Translations under genes and position numbers: made by a program | DNA from: Alistipes montrealensis | GTDB taxonomy: Bacteria; Bacteroidota; Bacteroidia; Bacteroidales; Rikenellaceae | Length of the DNA: 64,000 bases | Assembly: GCF_018362775.1 (NCBI RefSeq) | Contig: NZ_JAGYXY010000003.1 | Location: 155,980-219,979, forward strand | Reading direction: 5' to 3' | Notes under the pieces: model-generated | What the model was told of the DNA's origin: nothing | Database searches by the model: none | Seen by the model: the letters and a program-made list of their open reading frames with translations, nothing else | Shown: in pieces, positions 44,549 to 52,238 of the stretch | Layout: each line of letters starts with the position of its first letter | How positions within the stretch are numbered: position 1 is the stretch's first letter

Positions 44549-45956
44549 AGAATTTTTCGTCGAAATTTACAAGATACAGTTTATCGGTGGCGCGAGTCAG
44601 GGCCGTATAGAGCCAGCGAAGCATGTCGCGCGACATCTGCTCGTCGCCGAACAGACAGCGGTCGACAAAGACCGCCCGCCACTGGCCGCCCTGCGCCTTG
44701 TGGCACGTAACGGCGTAGGAAAACTTTACCTGAACGGCGTTAAAATGCGGATTTTCACGAATTTCCTTAAAGCGTTTGAGCTTGCTCTTGATGTCCGTGT
44801 AATCCTTCTCCACCTCGTAGAAAAGGCGCGAAGATTCGTCCCGGGTGAGCGACGGCGACTCCGAAGCGATCGTATCCAGCAGGATTTTACACTCGATTTC
44901 CGCCTCGTTGTAGTCGGGGAATTCGAGCACGGCATCGGCGAAACGGAAGCCGTAGAAGTCTTCGAACCGCCTGAGGCGTTTCAGGCGCGCAATGTCGCCG
45001 TTGGCGATGAAATTCATCGGACAATCTTCGGTATGTTCCGGAAAATAGTAGTTGTTCTTGACGACCATCAGCATGTCGCCGCTCTCGATCTCCTCCTCGG
45101 CATAGAGCACGTTGCGGCGGATACCCTCGTTATAGCGGTTGGCACGCTTGTTCGAGCGGGTAATGACGATCGTCTCGTCACGACCGTATTTGGCATAGCA
45201 ATCCTGCAATTTTTCGAGAAACTCGCCGCCTTCGACCGCCTCGATGTCGGGATATTGCATTTCGAAATGCGGAATTTCATAGAGGCCGTTTTCGAGCATG
45301 CAGCGCACCAGCGTAGCGTTGAAAAGGATGCCCGACTGGGCCTCCTGCCGCACCACCTCGTCCATCGTACCGTAAACGATGTCGCCATAGGCATCCATCG
45401 ACGCAGGGTCGAGCGCCGGGCTGAAATCGGCCCCGACAGGCGGCAACTGCGCACTGTCGCCGACTAATACCAGGCGACACCCGCGGCCGCTGCGGACGTA
45501 CTCCACGAGATCCGAAAGCAGCGATCCGCTGCCGAAAACCGCCCCGCCCGAAGTGTTGTCGGAGAGCATCGACGCCTCGTCGACGATGAAAACCGCCCCG
45601 CGCTCGGCATTGAGGTTCAGCGAAAATTTCGATTCATAATCGGCATTCGTCCGCTGGCGGTAGATACGTTTATGAATGGTAAGTGCTTTTTCCTGAGCGT
45701 ATTGAGCCAGCACCTTGGCGGCCCGGCCCGTAGGGGCCAGCAGCACGGATTTGATTCCCAACTCCTTAAGCGCACCGACGAGTCCGGCGATCAGCGTCGT
45801 TTTTCCGGTTCCGGCATAGCCGTTCAGCACGAAAATCTTCGAAAAATCGTCATCTGCAAGATATTCGGACAATTTTTCTATAATTTTTTTTTGTCCGGGA
45901 GTTGTTTCGAAACAAATTTTAGCGTAAATTTGGGTCGCGATACGTGTACTGAGCAT
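44541..45956 (-). CDS. RecD-like/Dda-type DNA helicase (SF1)
   Basis: The 471-residue SF1B helicase has Walker A GYAGTGKTT near residue 46, motif Ia LLAPTGRAAKVL, Walker B VFIVDEASML, motif III LVGDSAQLPPVG, and the C-terminal UvrD_C_2 motif VTCHKAQGGQW with YTALTRATDKLYLV. It lacks the N-terminal RecD2 extension, so it resembles the short ATP-dependent RecD-like helicases of Bacteroidetes. It overlaps the UDG-family gene. A role in DNA repair or replication-fork processing is inferred. Confidence 0.92.
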   Translation of the reverse strand: MLSTRIATQIYAKICFETTPGQKKIIEKLSEYLADDDFSKIFVLNGYAGTGKTTLIAGLVGALKELGIKSVLLAPTGRAAKVLAQYAQEKALTIHKRIYRQRTNADYESKFSLNLNAERGAVFIVDEASMLSDNTSGGAVFGSGSLLSDLVEYVRSGRGCRLVLVGDSAQLPPVGADFSPALDPASMDAYGDIVYGTMDEVVRQEAQSGILFNATLVRCMLENGLYEIPHFEMQYPDIEAVEGGEFLEKLQDCYAKYGRDETIVITRSNKRANRYNEGIRRNVLYAEEEIESGDMLMVVKNNYYFPEHTEDCPMNFIANGDIARLKRLRRFEDFYGFRFADAVLEFPDYNEAEIECKILLDTIASESPSLTRDESSRLFYEVEKDYTDIKSKLKRFKEIRENPHFNAVQVKFSYAVTCHKAQGGQWRAVFVDRCLFGDEQMSRDMLRWLYTALTRATDKLYLVNFDEKFYE

Positions 45957-45975
45957 GCGTCGGTTTTTTGCTGCA

Positions 45976-45983
45976 CAAAATTA
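45976..45983 (-). promoter_or_regulatory. -7 box of the helicase gene
   Basis: The minus strand reads TAATTTTG (TAnnTTTG), 19 nt before the ATG at 45956. Confidence 0.5.
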
Positions 45984-46003
45984 ATAACAAATATTTATTT
46001 AAA

Positions 46004-46639
46004 ATGAAAAAACTCTTTCAAATCATTCTTGCCGTAGCGATCGTGGCCCTGATCTACGTCATCTATGTTCAGATCTCGACACCGATCCGGTTCGAACAGG
46101 AAACGAAGGCGAAGAAAGCCAAGGTTATCGACCGCATCAAGGACATCCGTACCGCGCAGCGCTCCTTCAAAACGAAGTATCAGCACTTTACCGCCAGCTT
46201 CGACTCGTTGCAGTCGTTCATCCTGAACGACACCCTCGAACTGGAGCGCAAGATTGTCGACGAGGACGACTCGGCAGCTCTGGCTATGCTGCTGAAATCG
46301 GGCAAGAAGAATGTGGAAAAGTTCAAGATTGCCGTTATCGACACGATTTTCGCGCCTAAAAAACTCTCGCGCCAGGATGTCGAGAACCTGCGTTTCATCC
46401 CCGGAACCGACAACAAGGCCCAGTTCATCATGGAGGCAGGCATCATCACTACCGAATCGAAAGTCGTGATTCCGGTCGTGGAGGTTCGCGCACCCTACAA
46501 GATGTTCCTCGACACGGTAGCCTACCGCCAGGAAGTGATCAACCTGATCGACGACGAGCAGAATAACTTCAACCGTTATCCCGGCGTCAAGTTCGGATCG
46601 ATGGAAGCTGGTAACAATGAGGCAGGCAACTGGGAGTAA
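46004..46639 (+). CDS. Conserved hypothetical membrane-anchored protein
   Basis: The start at 46004 (MKKLFQIILAVAIVALIYVIYVQI) gives 211 residues: a single N-terminal helix, then a charged segment predicted to be helical (FEQETKAKKAKVIDRIKDIRTAQRSFKTKYQHF), followed by a beta-rich part. The first part resembles pilin-like or coiled-coil anchored proteins with the soluble domain in the periplasm. I recognise no named family. Its 3' end overlaps the DUF3822-like gene by 23 bp, and rsmD follows, so the three form one transcription unit. Confidence 0.8.
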   Translation: MKKLFQIILAVAIVALIYVIYVQISTPIRFEQETKAKKAKVIDRIKDIRTAQRSFKTKYQHFTASFDSLQSFILNDTLELERKIVDEDDSAALAMLLKSGKKNVEKFKIAVIDTIFAPKKLSRQDVENLRFIPGTDNKAQFIMEAGIITTESKVVIPVVEVRAPYKMFLDTVAYRQEVINLIDDEQNNFNRYPGVKFGSMEAGNNEAGNWE

Positions 46640-47231
46640 AACTCCGCAAACAAATAATAAGGTGTCCATTCAGCTATCGTTGGATGGACACTCTTTTTCG
46701 GACCCGGCGCTCTCGGAGCTTCCTGTAAGCGGAGCTTCGGTGACAGTCGAATTGCTGCTGCCCCGTACGATGCTCGTTCCGGCTGAACTCTTCGACACAG
46801 AAAAAGGAGCGGACCTGCTGGCTGCGAACGGCATGCCGCCCACGGCGGAGGAATGCGTGGTCCACAGCGACCCGGAAGCGGCATTCGTCGCCGTCACGGC
46901 CATCAACCGCGAAGCGCTGCGGCAGGTAGAGGAGAAACTGGGCGACAGGGCACGGTTCACAACCCCGTTGCTCCATTCGCCCGCCAATACGGCTAAAACC
47001 GTATGGATGAGCCGCAGGGCGGGCATCTTATATATAAAGGTATACGATGCCGGCGAATTGCAGTTGGCCGAAGCTTTGCCCGCAGCGACGGAGACCGACA
47101 TGGCCTACTTTTTCGAACGGCTGGACAGCAGTTTCCCGCTCAAAGGTTACGAACTTCGCATCGCAGGCGACGATCCGAAAGCGGCACGCAAACTGCTCGG
47201 CAAACGATTCAAACAGGTGATATGCGAATAG
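46617..47231 (+). CDS. DUF3822-like protein
   Basis: The 204-residue cytosolic protein (VSIQLSLDGHSFSDPALSEL start, FFERLDSSFPLKGYELRIAG near the end) resembles the DUF3822 family, commonly encoded just before rsmD in Bacteroidetes. It is shorter than family members I recall. The N-terminal part resembles one half of an actin-like ATPase fold in that family, but ATP motifs are not visible. It overlaps both its upstream neighbour and rsmD (10 bp). Function unknown. Confidence 0.7.
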   Translation: MRQATGSKTPQTNNKVSIQLSLDGHSFSDPALSELPVSGASVTVELLLPRTMLVPAELFDTEKGADLLAANGMPPTAEECVVHSDPEAAFVAVTAINREALRQVEEKLGDRARFTTPLLHSPANTAKTVWMSRRAGILYIKVYDAGELQLAEALPAATETDMAYFFERLDSSFPLKGYELRIAGDDPKAARKLLGKRFKQVICE

Positions 47232-47758
47232 TCAGCGGAAAATACAAGGGCCGGGCGATCAATCCGCCCAAGAACCTGAGGGCGCGGCCTACGACCGATT
47301 TCGCCAAAGAGAACCTTTTCAACGTACTGGGCAATCTGGTCGATTTCGACGAATGCGACGTGCTGGACCTCTTTGCCGGAACGGGGTCGATCAGTTACGA
47401 GTTTGCATCGCGCGGGGCGCGGAGCGTCACGGCTGTCGAGATCAACGCCGTACACTACAACTTCATCAGGCAGACGGCGGCACAGTTGGGAATCGAAAAC
47501 CTCTATCCGGTCAAAGCCAACGTTTTCCTCTACCTGAAAAGCTGTGCCAAACAGTTCGACCTCATTTTTTCCGACGCCCCCTACGACCTGGAGGGCAGCC
47601 AGGAGGTCGTAAAATTGGTCCTGGAGCGCAATCTGCTCCGTCCGGGCGGCATCCTGATTTTCGAGCACTCGAAAAAAATGGATTTTTCAGGTTATAATGA
47701 GTTCTGGCAATTAAGAAGTTACGGAAGCGTACAATTTTCTTTTTTCAAAAAGCCGTAA
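47222..47758 (+). CDS. rsmD: 16S rRNA (guanine-966-N2)-methyltransferase
   Basis: RsmD methylates G966 of 16S rRNA using S-adenosylmethionine. The 178-residue protein has the MRIVSGKYKGRAI start, RPTTDFAKENLFN, SAM motif I DLFAGTGSISYE (49-60), AVEIN and the catalytic loop. The loop reads DAPY (118-121) instead of the usual DPPY, a small departure. The start at 47222 overlaps the preceding stop. It is the last gene before tRNA-Asp. Confidence 0.93.
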   Translation: MRIVSGKYKGRAINPPKNLRARPTTDFAKENLFNVLGNLVDFDECDVLDLFAGTGSISYEFASRGARSVTAVEINAVHYNFIRQTAAQLGIENLYPVKANVFLYLKSCAKQFDLIFSDAPYDLEGSQEVVKLVLERNLLRPGGILIFEHSKKMDFSGYNEFWQLRSYGSVQFSFFKKP

Positions 47759-47786
47759 AACCATTTGCTGATTAAAAAAATTACAC

Positions 47787-47794
47787 TATCTTTG
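47787..47794 (+). promoter_or_regulatory. -7 box of tRNA-Asp
   Basis: TATCTTTG ends 19 nt before the mature tRNA 5' end. Confidence 0.75.
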
Positions 47795-47813
47795 CACTCG
47801 CAATAACCAGAAT

Positions 47814-47890
47814 GGTGCGTTAGTTCAGCTGGTTAGAATACGTGCCTGTCACGCACGGGGTCAGGGGTTCGAGTCCCCTACGCACCGCCA
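47814..47890 (+). tRNA. tRNA-Asp (GTC)
   Basis: The cloverleaf is complete: acceptor GGTGCGT/ACGCACC, D-arm GTTCAGCTGGTTAGAAT, anticodon stem CGTGC/GCACG with loop CTGTCAC (anticodon GTC), T-arm AGGGG-TTCGAGT-CCCCT, and an encoded CCA. The AT-rich accessory island starts right after its 3' end, a position often used by integrases. I found no integrase gene and no second copy of the tRNA 3' end in the window. Confidence 0.98.
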
Positions 47891-47910
47891 CCTTTAACGG
47901 CAATTTGAAG

Positions 47911-47946
47911 AAAACCTCTGTATATCAACATGATACAGAGGTTTTT
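47911..47946 (+). terminator. Terminator after tRNA-Asp
   Basis: AACCTCTGTATC-like arms (AAACCTCTGTAT and ATACAGAGGTTT) form a long stem ending in a T-run. Confidence 0.88.
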
Positions 47947-47999
47947 GTTTGCCTCCACCCTGCAAAATAACACACTCCGATGCACTTCAACGTGTGATA

Positions 48000-48040
48000 A
48001 TTCGTGTGAGATTTTTTAGGGCCGAAAATCTCACACGAAT
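48000..48040. repeat. Perfect 16-bp inverted repeat at the island's left edge
   Basis: ATTCGTGTGAGATTTT (48000-48015) and AAAATCTCACACGAAT (48025-48040) are exact complements around a 9-nt loop. A partial third match (CGTGTGA) lies at 47991-47997. There is no T-run, so it is not an obvious terminator. It may be a protein-binding or recombination site near the tRNA. Confidence 0.8.
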
Positions 48041-48051
48041 CGTCGCGTATC

Positions 48052-48225
48052 TCATTGTTTTTCATCATTTTTCAGGCTCTCCTTTTGTGCGGGAATTCTC
48101 ACCTTTGAAAACCTAAATTGATCTTCATCTCTCATATAATCCTTCCGGTTTTTTCGAACTTCATTTTGTTGCTCTTCAGGCATGAACTTAAATATCATCA
48201 AATAGAGAGCGGTGGAATCCACCAC
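48052..48225 (-). pseudogene. Small ORF, copy 1, with diverged C-terminus
   Basis: Read from GTG at 48225, this frame gives LYLMIFKFMPEEQQNEVRK then KNRKDYMRDEDQF and an unrelated tail to a TGA at 48052. The first 35 codons are nearly identical to the small ORF at 50367-50504. The sequences part after MRDED, so this copy is probably truncated by the end of the duplicated block. It lies downstream of the first immunity-like gene on the same strand. Confidence 0.4.
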
Positions 48226-48243
48226 CGCTCTCAGAAAAAGAAA

Positions 48244-48882
48244 CTATTCCTTATGAAATAAAGAATAGGATAACTCCATGTCGGACAACCGCTCGAATTC
48301 AAGTGCCGTAATCTTATTTTTCTTCAAGAGTTCGACGACACGTGCCGTTACAATGACCCAATATGAATTGTCAAGTATAAAAAAATCACTGCCATCCCAT
48401 GTATCGATGTCAAAATAGCCCCCTTTATAGACCTTACGGACAGGACCATCCTCGCGATACCTCTTTTCGCCGATCGGTTGATTGCTCATGTCCATTGCAC
48501 CGGCACGGCCTGTAATCGAAAATCCGTGATAGCCTGTTACCCGAGCATTTTTCTTATCGTATAATTCGATGGGATAGCAAGACCAGCCGGTAATGCGATG
48601 TTCTTCGAGAAGGCTTTTCATCCGATCGGAAATCAAATAGGCCGGCGGATAACGGGTGTCCAATACATCCCGAAGGTTACGCCCCGATTCAGTTTGCCTG
48701 AAAACAAGAGGAAAGGTATACTCGACATATCGTCCTTTGATTAAATCATCCATTATCTGCCCTGCCAGATCACGATTACCACTGTTCAACGCATCATCAA
48801 AAAGAGCAGTTCTTGCAGAGAAGGTCGTTAAGTACCCCTTACTTGAGAAGTCATAAAAGTCTTTCATCGTTTTTGTTGTCAT
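48244..48882 (-). CDS. Imm11/DUF1629-like immunity protein, copy 1
   Basis: From ATG 48882 the protein has about 212 residues; a start at 48867 (MKDFYDFSSKGYLTTF) matches copy 2. The centre YPPAYLISDRMKSLLEEHRITGWSCYPIELYDKK and the end DGSDFFILDNSYWVIVTARVVELLKKNKITALEFERL follow the DUF1629/Imm11 pattern of polymorphic-toxin immunity proteins. There is no signal peptide, so it should be cytosolic. Its C-terminal ~150 residues are nearly identical to copy 2 at 50526-51137, while residues 15-65 differ. No intact cognate toxin is adjacent. Immunity function is inferred from family and context. Confidence 0.75.
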   Translation of the reverse strand: MTTKTMKDFYDFSSKGYLTTFSARTALFDDALNSGNRDLAGQIMDDLIKGRYVEYTFPLVFRQTESGRNLRDVLDTRYPPAYLISDRMKSLLEEHRITGWSCYPIELYDKKNARVTGYHGFSITGRAGAMDMSNQPIGEKRYREDGPVRKVYKGGYFDIDTWDGSDFFILDNSYWVIVTARVVELLKKNKITALEFERLSDMELSYSLFHKE

Positions 48883-48903
48883 AATTAAATATAGAAAAAA
48901 GGC

Positions 48904-48911
48904 CAAAGATA
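48904..48911 (-). promoter_or_regulatory. -7 box of immunity-like copy 1
   Basis: The minus strand reads TATCTTTG, 21 nt before ATG 48882. Confidence 0.6.
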
Positions 48912-48942
48912 TAATCCTGGCCCCCGATAAATTGATTGTTAC

Positions 48943-49401
48943 TCATGGATTATTCGAAATTTCCTGCTCTCCATAATTTTCCATCATATATGAAGTCTTA
49001 TACAGACCTTCAATATAACGAAAAGCCTGTGTATCGGAATAATTATTTCGTTTAATAAATTCCAAAATCTCACCTAACAACTTTGTATTAACCCCGTGAT
49101 CATATATTTTATATCCGGTGCTATCATACCACATAATCCACTTGGGAATATCGTCGCCATATTGTCCGAATTCATACAAACCGTATTTATGTTCAGCAAT
49201 AGACTTTCGCGTGGAAATATCGTCAATATAAAAACTAACATTAAGTTCGGTTGGTTTTGATAAAAAATCTTCTGATGAAAGATTTGAATTTATAGTATCA
49301 ACAACAATCTGTATCAATCTATTCACCGATACTACTTGTGCATTGCCCTGTTGTACAATAATGCAACATGAAACAAGAATAAAAAAGATCTTACTTTTCA
49401 T
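48943..49401 (-). CDS. Small exported protein of unknown function (island)
   Basis: The 152-residue protein has a signal peptide (MKSKIFFILVSCCIIVQQGNAQ) and a soluble domain (VVSVNRLIQIVVDTINSNLSSEDF, then KWIMWYDSTGYKIYDHG). I recognise no family. It is AT-rich in codon use like its neighbours, lies 3' of an Rhs remnant on the same strand, and precedes the immunity-like copy 1. By position it may be an immunity protein against a periplasmic toxin end that is now lost. Confidence 0.7.
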   Translation of the reverse strand: MKSKIFFILVSCCIIVQQGNAQVVSVNRLIQIVVDTINSNLSSEDFLSKPTELNVSFYIDDISTRKSIAEHKYGLYEFGQYGDDIPKWIMWYDSTGYKIYDHGVNTKLLGEILEFIKRNNYSDTQAFRYIEGLYKTSYMMENYGEQEISNNP

Positions 49402-49474
49402 AAATCATCAAATTTAACGTCTATATCATCCGCAATAATAGGTTTTTTCCTATCTACTTCGTTCAAATCAGGTC

Positions 49475-49642
49475 TTATATATTCAGGCGAGTATCATTTT
49501 CTCCCTCGGCAGCTTTCGTCCAATTTCCATTTTCCCACATCACTCGACCGTGTACATCAACAATTTTAGGTCCCTGATAGTCGATATATCTCACAGGATT
49601 ATTCTTGGTATATGCATATGGTCCTGTTGCATAAGAATCTTC
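49475..49642 (-). pseudogene. Rhs core remnant with toxin-tip fragment
   Basis: A minus-strand frame, closed by TAA at 49475, reads EDSYATGPYAYTKNNPVRYI then DYQGPKIVDVHGRVMWENGN and about 15 more residues. The first part is the end of the Rhs-associated core (compare SYAYVRNNPIMHADPDGM at the Rhs gene near 52400). No start codon or upstream core is present; the frame runs into the preceding gene's terminator. It is an orphan 3' end, probably left by recombination. The 49402-49474 gap holds nothing recognisable. Confidence 0.75.
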
Positions 49643-49650
49643 AATCCAAA

Positions 49651-49680
49651 AGGGAAGAATTAGCGAACTAACTCTTCCCT
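49651..49680 (-). terminator. Terminator of the 229-residue lipoprotein gene
   Basis: AGGGAAGAGTTAG and CTAATTCTTCCCT form a stem on the minus strand followed by TTTTGG. Confidence 0.7.
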
Positions 49681-49690
49681 AATAAAAAAA

Positions 49691-50380
49691 TTAATCCGAA
49701 TACTTAAAATCAAGAACCCATCCGGAAGGAGATTTACGCATTTCAAACGCTTTATCGTCACTATAATTATAGTCAACAAATAACATTTCCGAAGAAATTT
49801 GAGTATCAAAATCTGTGTTATCGAACAGGTTTGAACCAAAAGAAATATAGCCTATTTTCAGAGAATCGATAAATCGCTGCATAAATTCGATATCCGGCAT
49901 GCAGATGTTTTCAGTAGTCAATTGCTCTTTCCCAATCCAGGCAATCGACATTTTGTTTAAGAATCTATCATCACCTAACAATTCTATCCCTTCATATTGC
50001 AATTGTATGGGTATGGATTGTTGTGGTTCTATCTCAAATTGAGAAGAATAGCTAGAATATAAACGAACTGTATCTTGTCCATCAATTAAAGTAAAACAGC
50101 CATATTTACTATTTTTCGGATCAAAACGATGATTATAAGCCCCCAATATCTGATTTTCATCCGTATTATTAATAACATCCATGTCAATATACATAATGAT
50201 CGGCGTAAGACGCATAGTATCCCCTGATACTTGAGGTAAACGGCAGTCAAACCCTATACCGTTTATTCGAATCGTAAAAACCTTGTCGTCAGAACATCCT
50301 GATATACACGAATTCATGCATATTAATATGAATCCAAATAGGAGGCATACACTTTTAAACTTAATATTATTCATCTCCAT
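49691..50380 (-). CDS. Lipoprotein of unknown function (immunity candidate)
   Basis: The 229-residue protein has a lipoprotein signal (KFKSVCLLFGFILICMNSC). The mature part is beta-rich (FTIRINGIGFDCRLPQVSGDTMRLTPIIMYIDMDV), reminiscent of other small Bacteroidetes lipoproteins. No named domain is recognised. Its ATG lies inside the end of the small ORF (14-bp overlap), so it is translationally coupled to the immunity-like copy 2 unit. It is followed by a terminator and then an Rhs remnant. Confidence 0.75.
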   Translation of the reverse strand: MEMNNIKFKSVCLLFGFILICMNSCISGCSDDKVFTIRINGIGFDCRLPQVSGDTMRLTPIIMYIDMDVINNTDENQILGAYNHRFDPKNSKYGCFTLIDGQDTVRLYSSYSSQFEIEPQQSIPIQLQYEGIELLGDDRFLNKMSIAWIGKEQLTTENICMPDIEFMQRFIDSLKIGYISFGSNLFDNTDFDTQISSEMLFVDYNYSDDKAFEMRKSPSGWVLDFKYSD

Positions 50381-50504
50381 ATTCTCTTTTATAACGTGAT
50401 GGATCTTCGTCTCTCATATAATCCTTTCGGTTTTTTCGAACTTTATTTTGTTGCTCTTCAGGCATGAACTTAAATATCATCAAATAGAGAGCGGTGGAGT
50501 TCAC
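50367..50504 (-). CDS. Small coupled ORF, copy 2
   Basis: From GTG 50504 this gives about 45 residues: NSTALYLMIFKFMPEEQQNK then VRKNRKDYMRDEDPSRYKRE and YGDE. A short hydrophobic start is followed by a highly charged tail. It begins 22 bp after the immunity-like copy 2 stop and overlaps the lipoprotein start by 14 bp, which argues it is translated. The frame also continues directly from the immunity gene across its TAG, so it could instead be that gene's lost tail or a remnant. The start codon is uncertain (GTG, or ATG further in). Copy 1 is at 48052-48225. Confidence 0.45.
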   Translation of the reverse strand: MNSTALYLMIFKFMPEEQQNKVRKNRKDYMRDEDPSRYKREYGDE

Positions 50505-50525
50505 CTCCGCTCTCAGAAAAAGAAA

Positions 50526-51137
50526 CTATTCCTTATGAAATAAAGAATAGGATAACTCCATGTCGGACAACCGCTCGAATTCAAGTGCCGTAATCTTATT
50601 TTTCTTCAAGAGTTCGACGACACGTGCCGTTACAATGACCCAATATGAATTGTCAAGTATAAAAAAATCACTGCCATCCCATGTATCGATGTCAAAATAG
50701 CCCCCTTTATAGACCTTACGGACAGGACCATCCTCGCGATACCTCTTTTCGCCGATCGGTTGATTGCTCATGTCCATTGCACCGGCACGGCCTGTAATCG
50801 AAAATCCGTGATAGCCTGTTATCCGAGCATTTTTCTTATCGTATAATTCGATGGGATAGCAAGACCAACCGGTGATGCGGTGTTCTTCGAGAAGGTTTTT
50901 CATCCGATCGGAAATCAAATAGGCCGGCGGATAACGGGTGTCCAAAACATCTCTGAACTTAGACCCTGCATCATCTTTAATTTTATTAAATTTCAAAGGA
51001 AAAATGAAATTGTCATAATTTCCTCTAATGAGGTGATTCATTTCTCTTCCATACCCTGTTTCATTTTCGAAAATTGCAGGAAAAGCAGCAAACGTTGTTA
51101 AGTATCCCTTACTTGAAAATTTATAAAAATCTTTCAT
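50526..51137 (-). CDS. Imm11/DUF1629-like immunity protein, copy 2
   Basis: The 203-residue protein begins MKDFYKFSSKGYLTTFAAF. From LRDVLDTRYPP-equivalent (FRDVLDTRYPPAYLISDRMK) to the end it differs from copy 1 by only a few residues. The N-terminal third differs substantially (PAIFENETGYGREMNHLIRG). The nearly identical DNA block runs about 50410-50943 and matches 48128-48661 at an offset of 2282 bp. It is preceded by the 180-residue lipoprotein gene and followed by a small ORF and another lipoprotein. The role as antitoxin is inferred. Confidence 0.75.
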   Translation of the reverse strand: MKDFYKFSSKGYLTTFAAFPAIFENETGYGREMNHLIRGNYDNFIFPLKFNKIKDDAGSKFRDVLDTRYPPAYLISDRMKNLLEEHRITGWSCYPIELYDKKNARITGYHGFSITGRAGAMDMSNQPIGEKRYREDGPVRKVYKGGYFDIDTWDGSDFFILDNSYWVIVTARVVELLKKNKITALEFERLSDMELSYSLFHKE

Positions 51138-51167
51138 CGTAATTAACTCTTTAGAATGACAATCTGA

Positions 51168-51710
51168 TTACTCCATGTCGTCTAGTATTTCTTCTCTGGC
51201 AGAAAAATGGCCTAAACTATCTATCGACAACAATATAGGACAACAAATATCTGTATCTGGAACGCAGATATTAATTAATATAACAATATTTTCATCATTA
51301 TGCTCCCAGATAATCCCAGTATAAAGTTGAACTTTATTAAAAAATTCCCGAGGAATTATCGAGTCAAAATTTTGCTTACGAATTTCTTTATTCGAAATCA
51401 GAATTTCCCCCGCTTTTTCCACGGACAATATAATTGAACGGTCTGCTATTGCATAATGGTCTGTTGCGATAATATCATCATTATCTCGTATAATATACGA
51501 GATATGAAATGGGTGAATAATAGTGTCGATAACAAATGGAGGTGACTGTATAATACTATCAAAAATATTTCCCTGTTGATTATGCATAGGTTGAATATCA
51601 ACCAATAATGAAGTAGAATCACTATTCAATATGATCGCATTTCTTCTTCCTGTATTAGAAATACAGCCAATAAAGAGAATGGCAAATGAAATTAAAAAAA
51701 GTTGTTTCAT
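51168..51710 (-). CDS. Lipoprotein, candidate immunity to the Rhs-M23 toxin
   Basis: The 180-residue protein has a lipoprotein signal (MKQLFLISFAILFIGC). It starts 12 bp after the stop of the M23 peptidase fragment, the usual place for a cognate immunity gene. An acylated, periplasm-facing protein would suit protection from a peptidoglycan-cutting toxin. No named domain is recognised. It remains intact although the toxin gene is broken. Immunity function is inference from order and localisation. Confidence 0.72.
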   Translation of the reverse strand: MKQLFLISFAILFIGCISNTGRRNAIILNSDSTSLLVDIQPMHNQQGNIFDSIIQSPPFVIDTIIHPFHISYIIRDNDDIIATDHYAIADRSIILSVEKAGEILISNKEIRKQNFDSIIPREFFNKVQLYTGIIWEHNDENIVILINICVPDTDICCPILLSIDSLGHFSAREEILDDME

Positions 51711-51722
51711 AATTTATCTTAA

Positions 51723-52238
51723 TTAGAAATTGGAATCGAACATTCCCTCTAGTTCATCCTGATTAATATCCAAGTGTTTATTGGGGAAATTAATACGTGG
51801 CCTTTGAAACTTAGACTCGCCTAGAATAGTAATTTCAGGAATAGCTATATTTATCTCGGGAATAATGAACTTCATTGGATCAATAAGACTTTTAGAGCCA
51901 TCGGTCGGATCAATTCTGCTTCCATTTACAAACATTTCATAATGAAGATGTGAATTAAAGGCATCTTCACGGCCATAACCAGATCCTCCCATTGTGCCTA
52001 TTTGCTGTCCTTCACTAATGGGAACATTGGGTTTTATATCAGAGTTAATGGAATTTAAATGCATATAAAATGTTGATACAGTTCCATCATTAGCCATAAT
52101 TTTCACTCTATTTCCACCTGCATTTCTACCTTCATCATATCGAGTAACACTTGTTACTAGGCCATCATGTGTAGCGTAAATTGGAGCCCCTAAATCATCA
52201 TTTCCTGAACCAAGATTAATATCCACACCACTATGTGC
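51723..52238 (-). pseudogene. M23 peptidase toxin domain, cut from its Rhs core by a TGA
   Basis: In frame with the Rhs core upstream, the sequence reads PKG-stop-AHSGVDINLGSG, then IKIMANDGTVSTFYMHL-like strands, PISEGQQIGTMGGSGYG and HLHYEMF. These are the LytM/M23 zinc motifs HxxxD and HxH. The TGA at 52239-52241 sits two codons before the first zinc-ligand His. A GTG at 52226 could restart translation, but only after that His. So the domain is dead unless the TGA is read through. M23 enzymes cut peptidoglycan cross-bridges. Confidence 0.8.
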
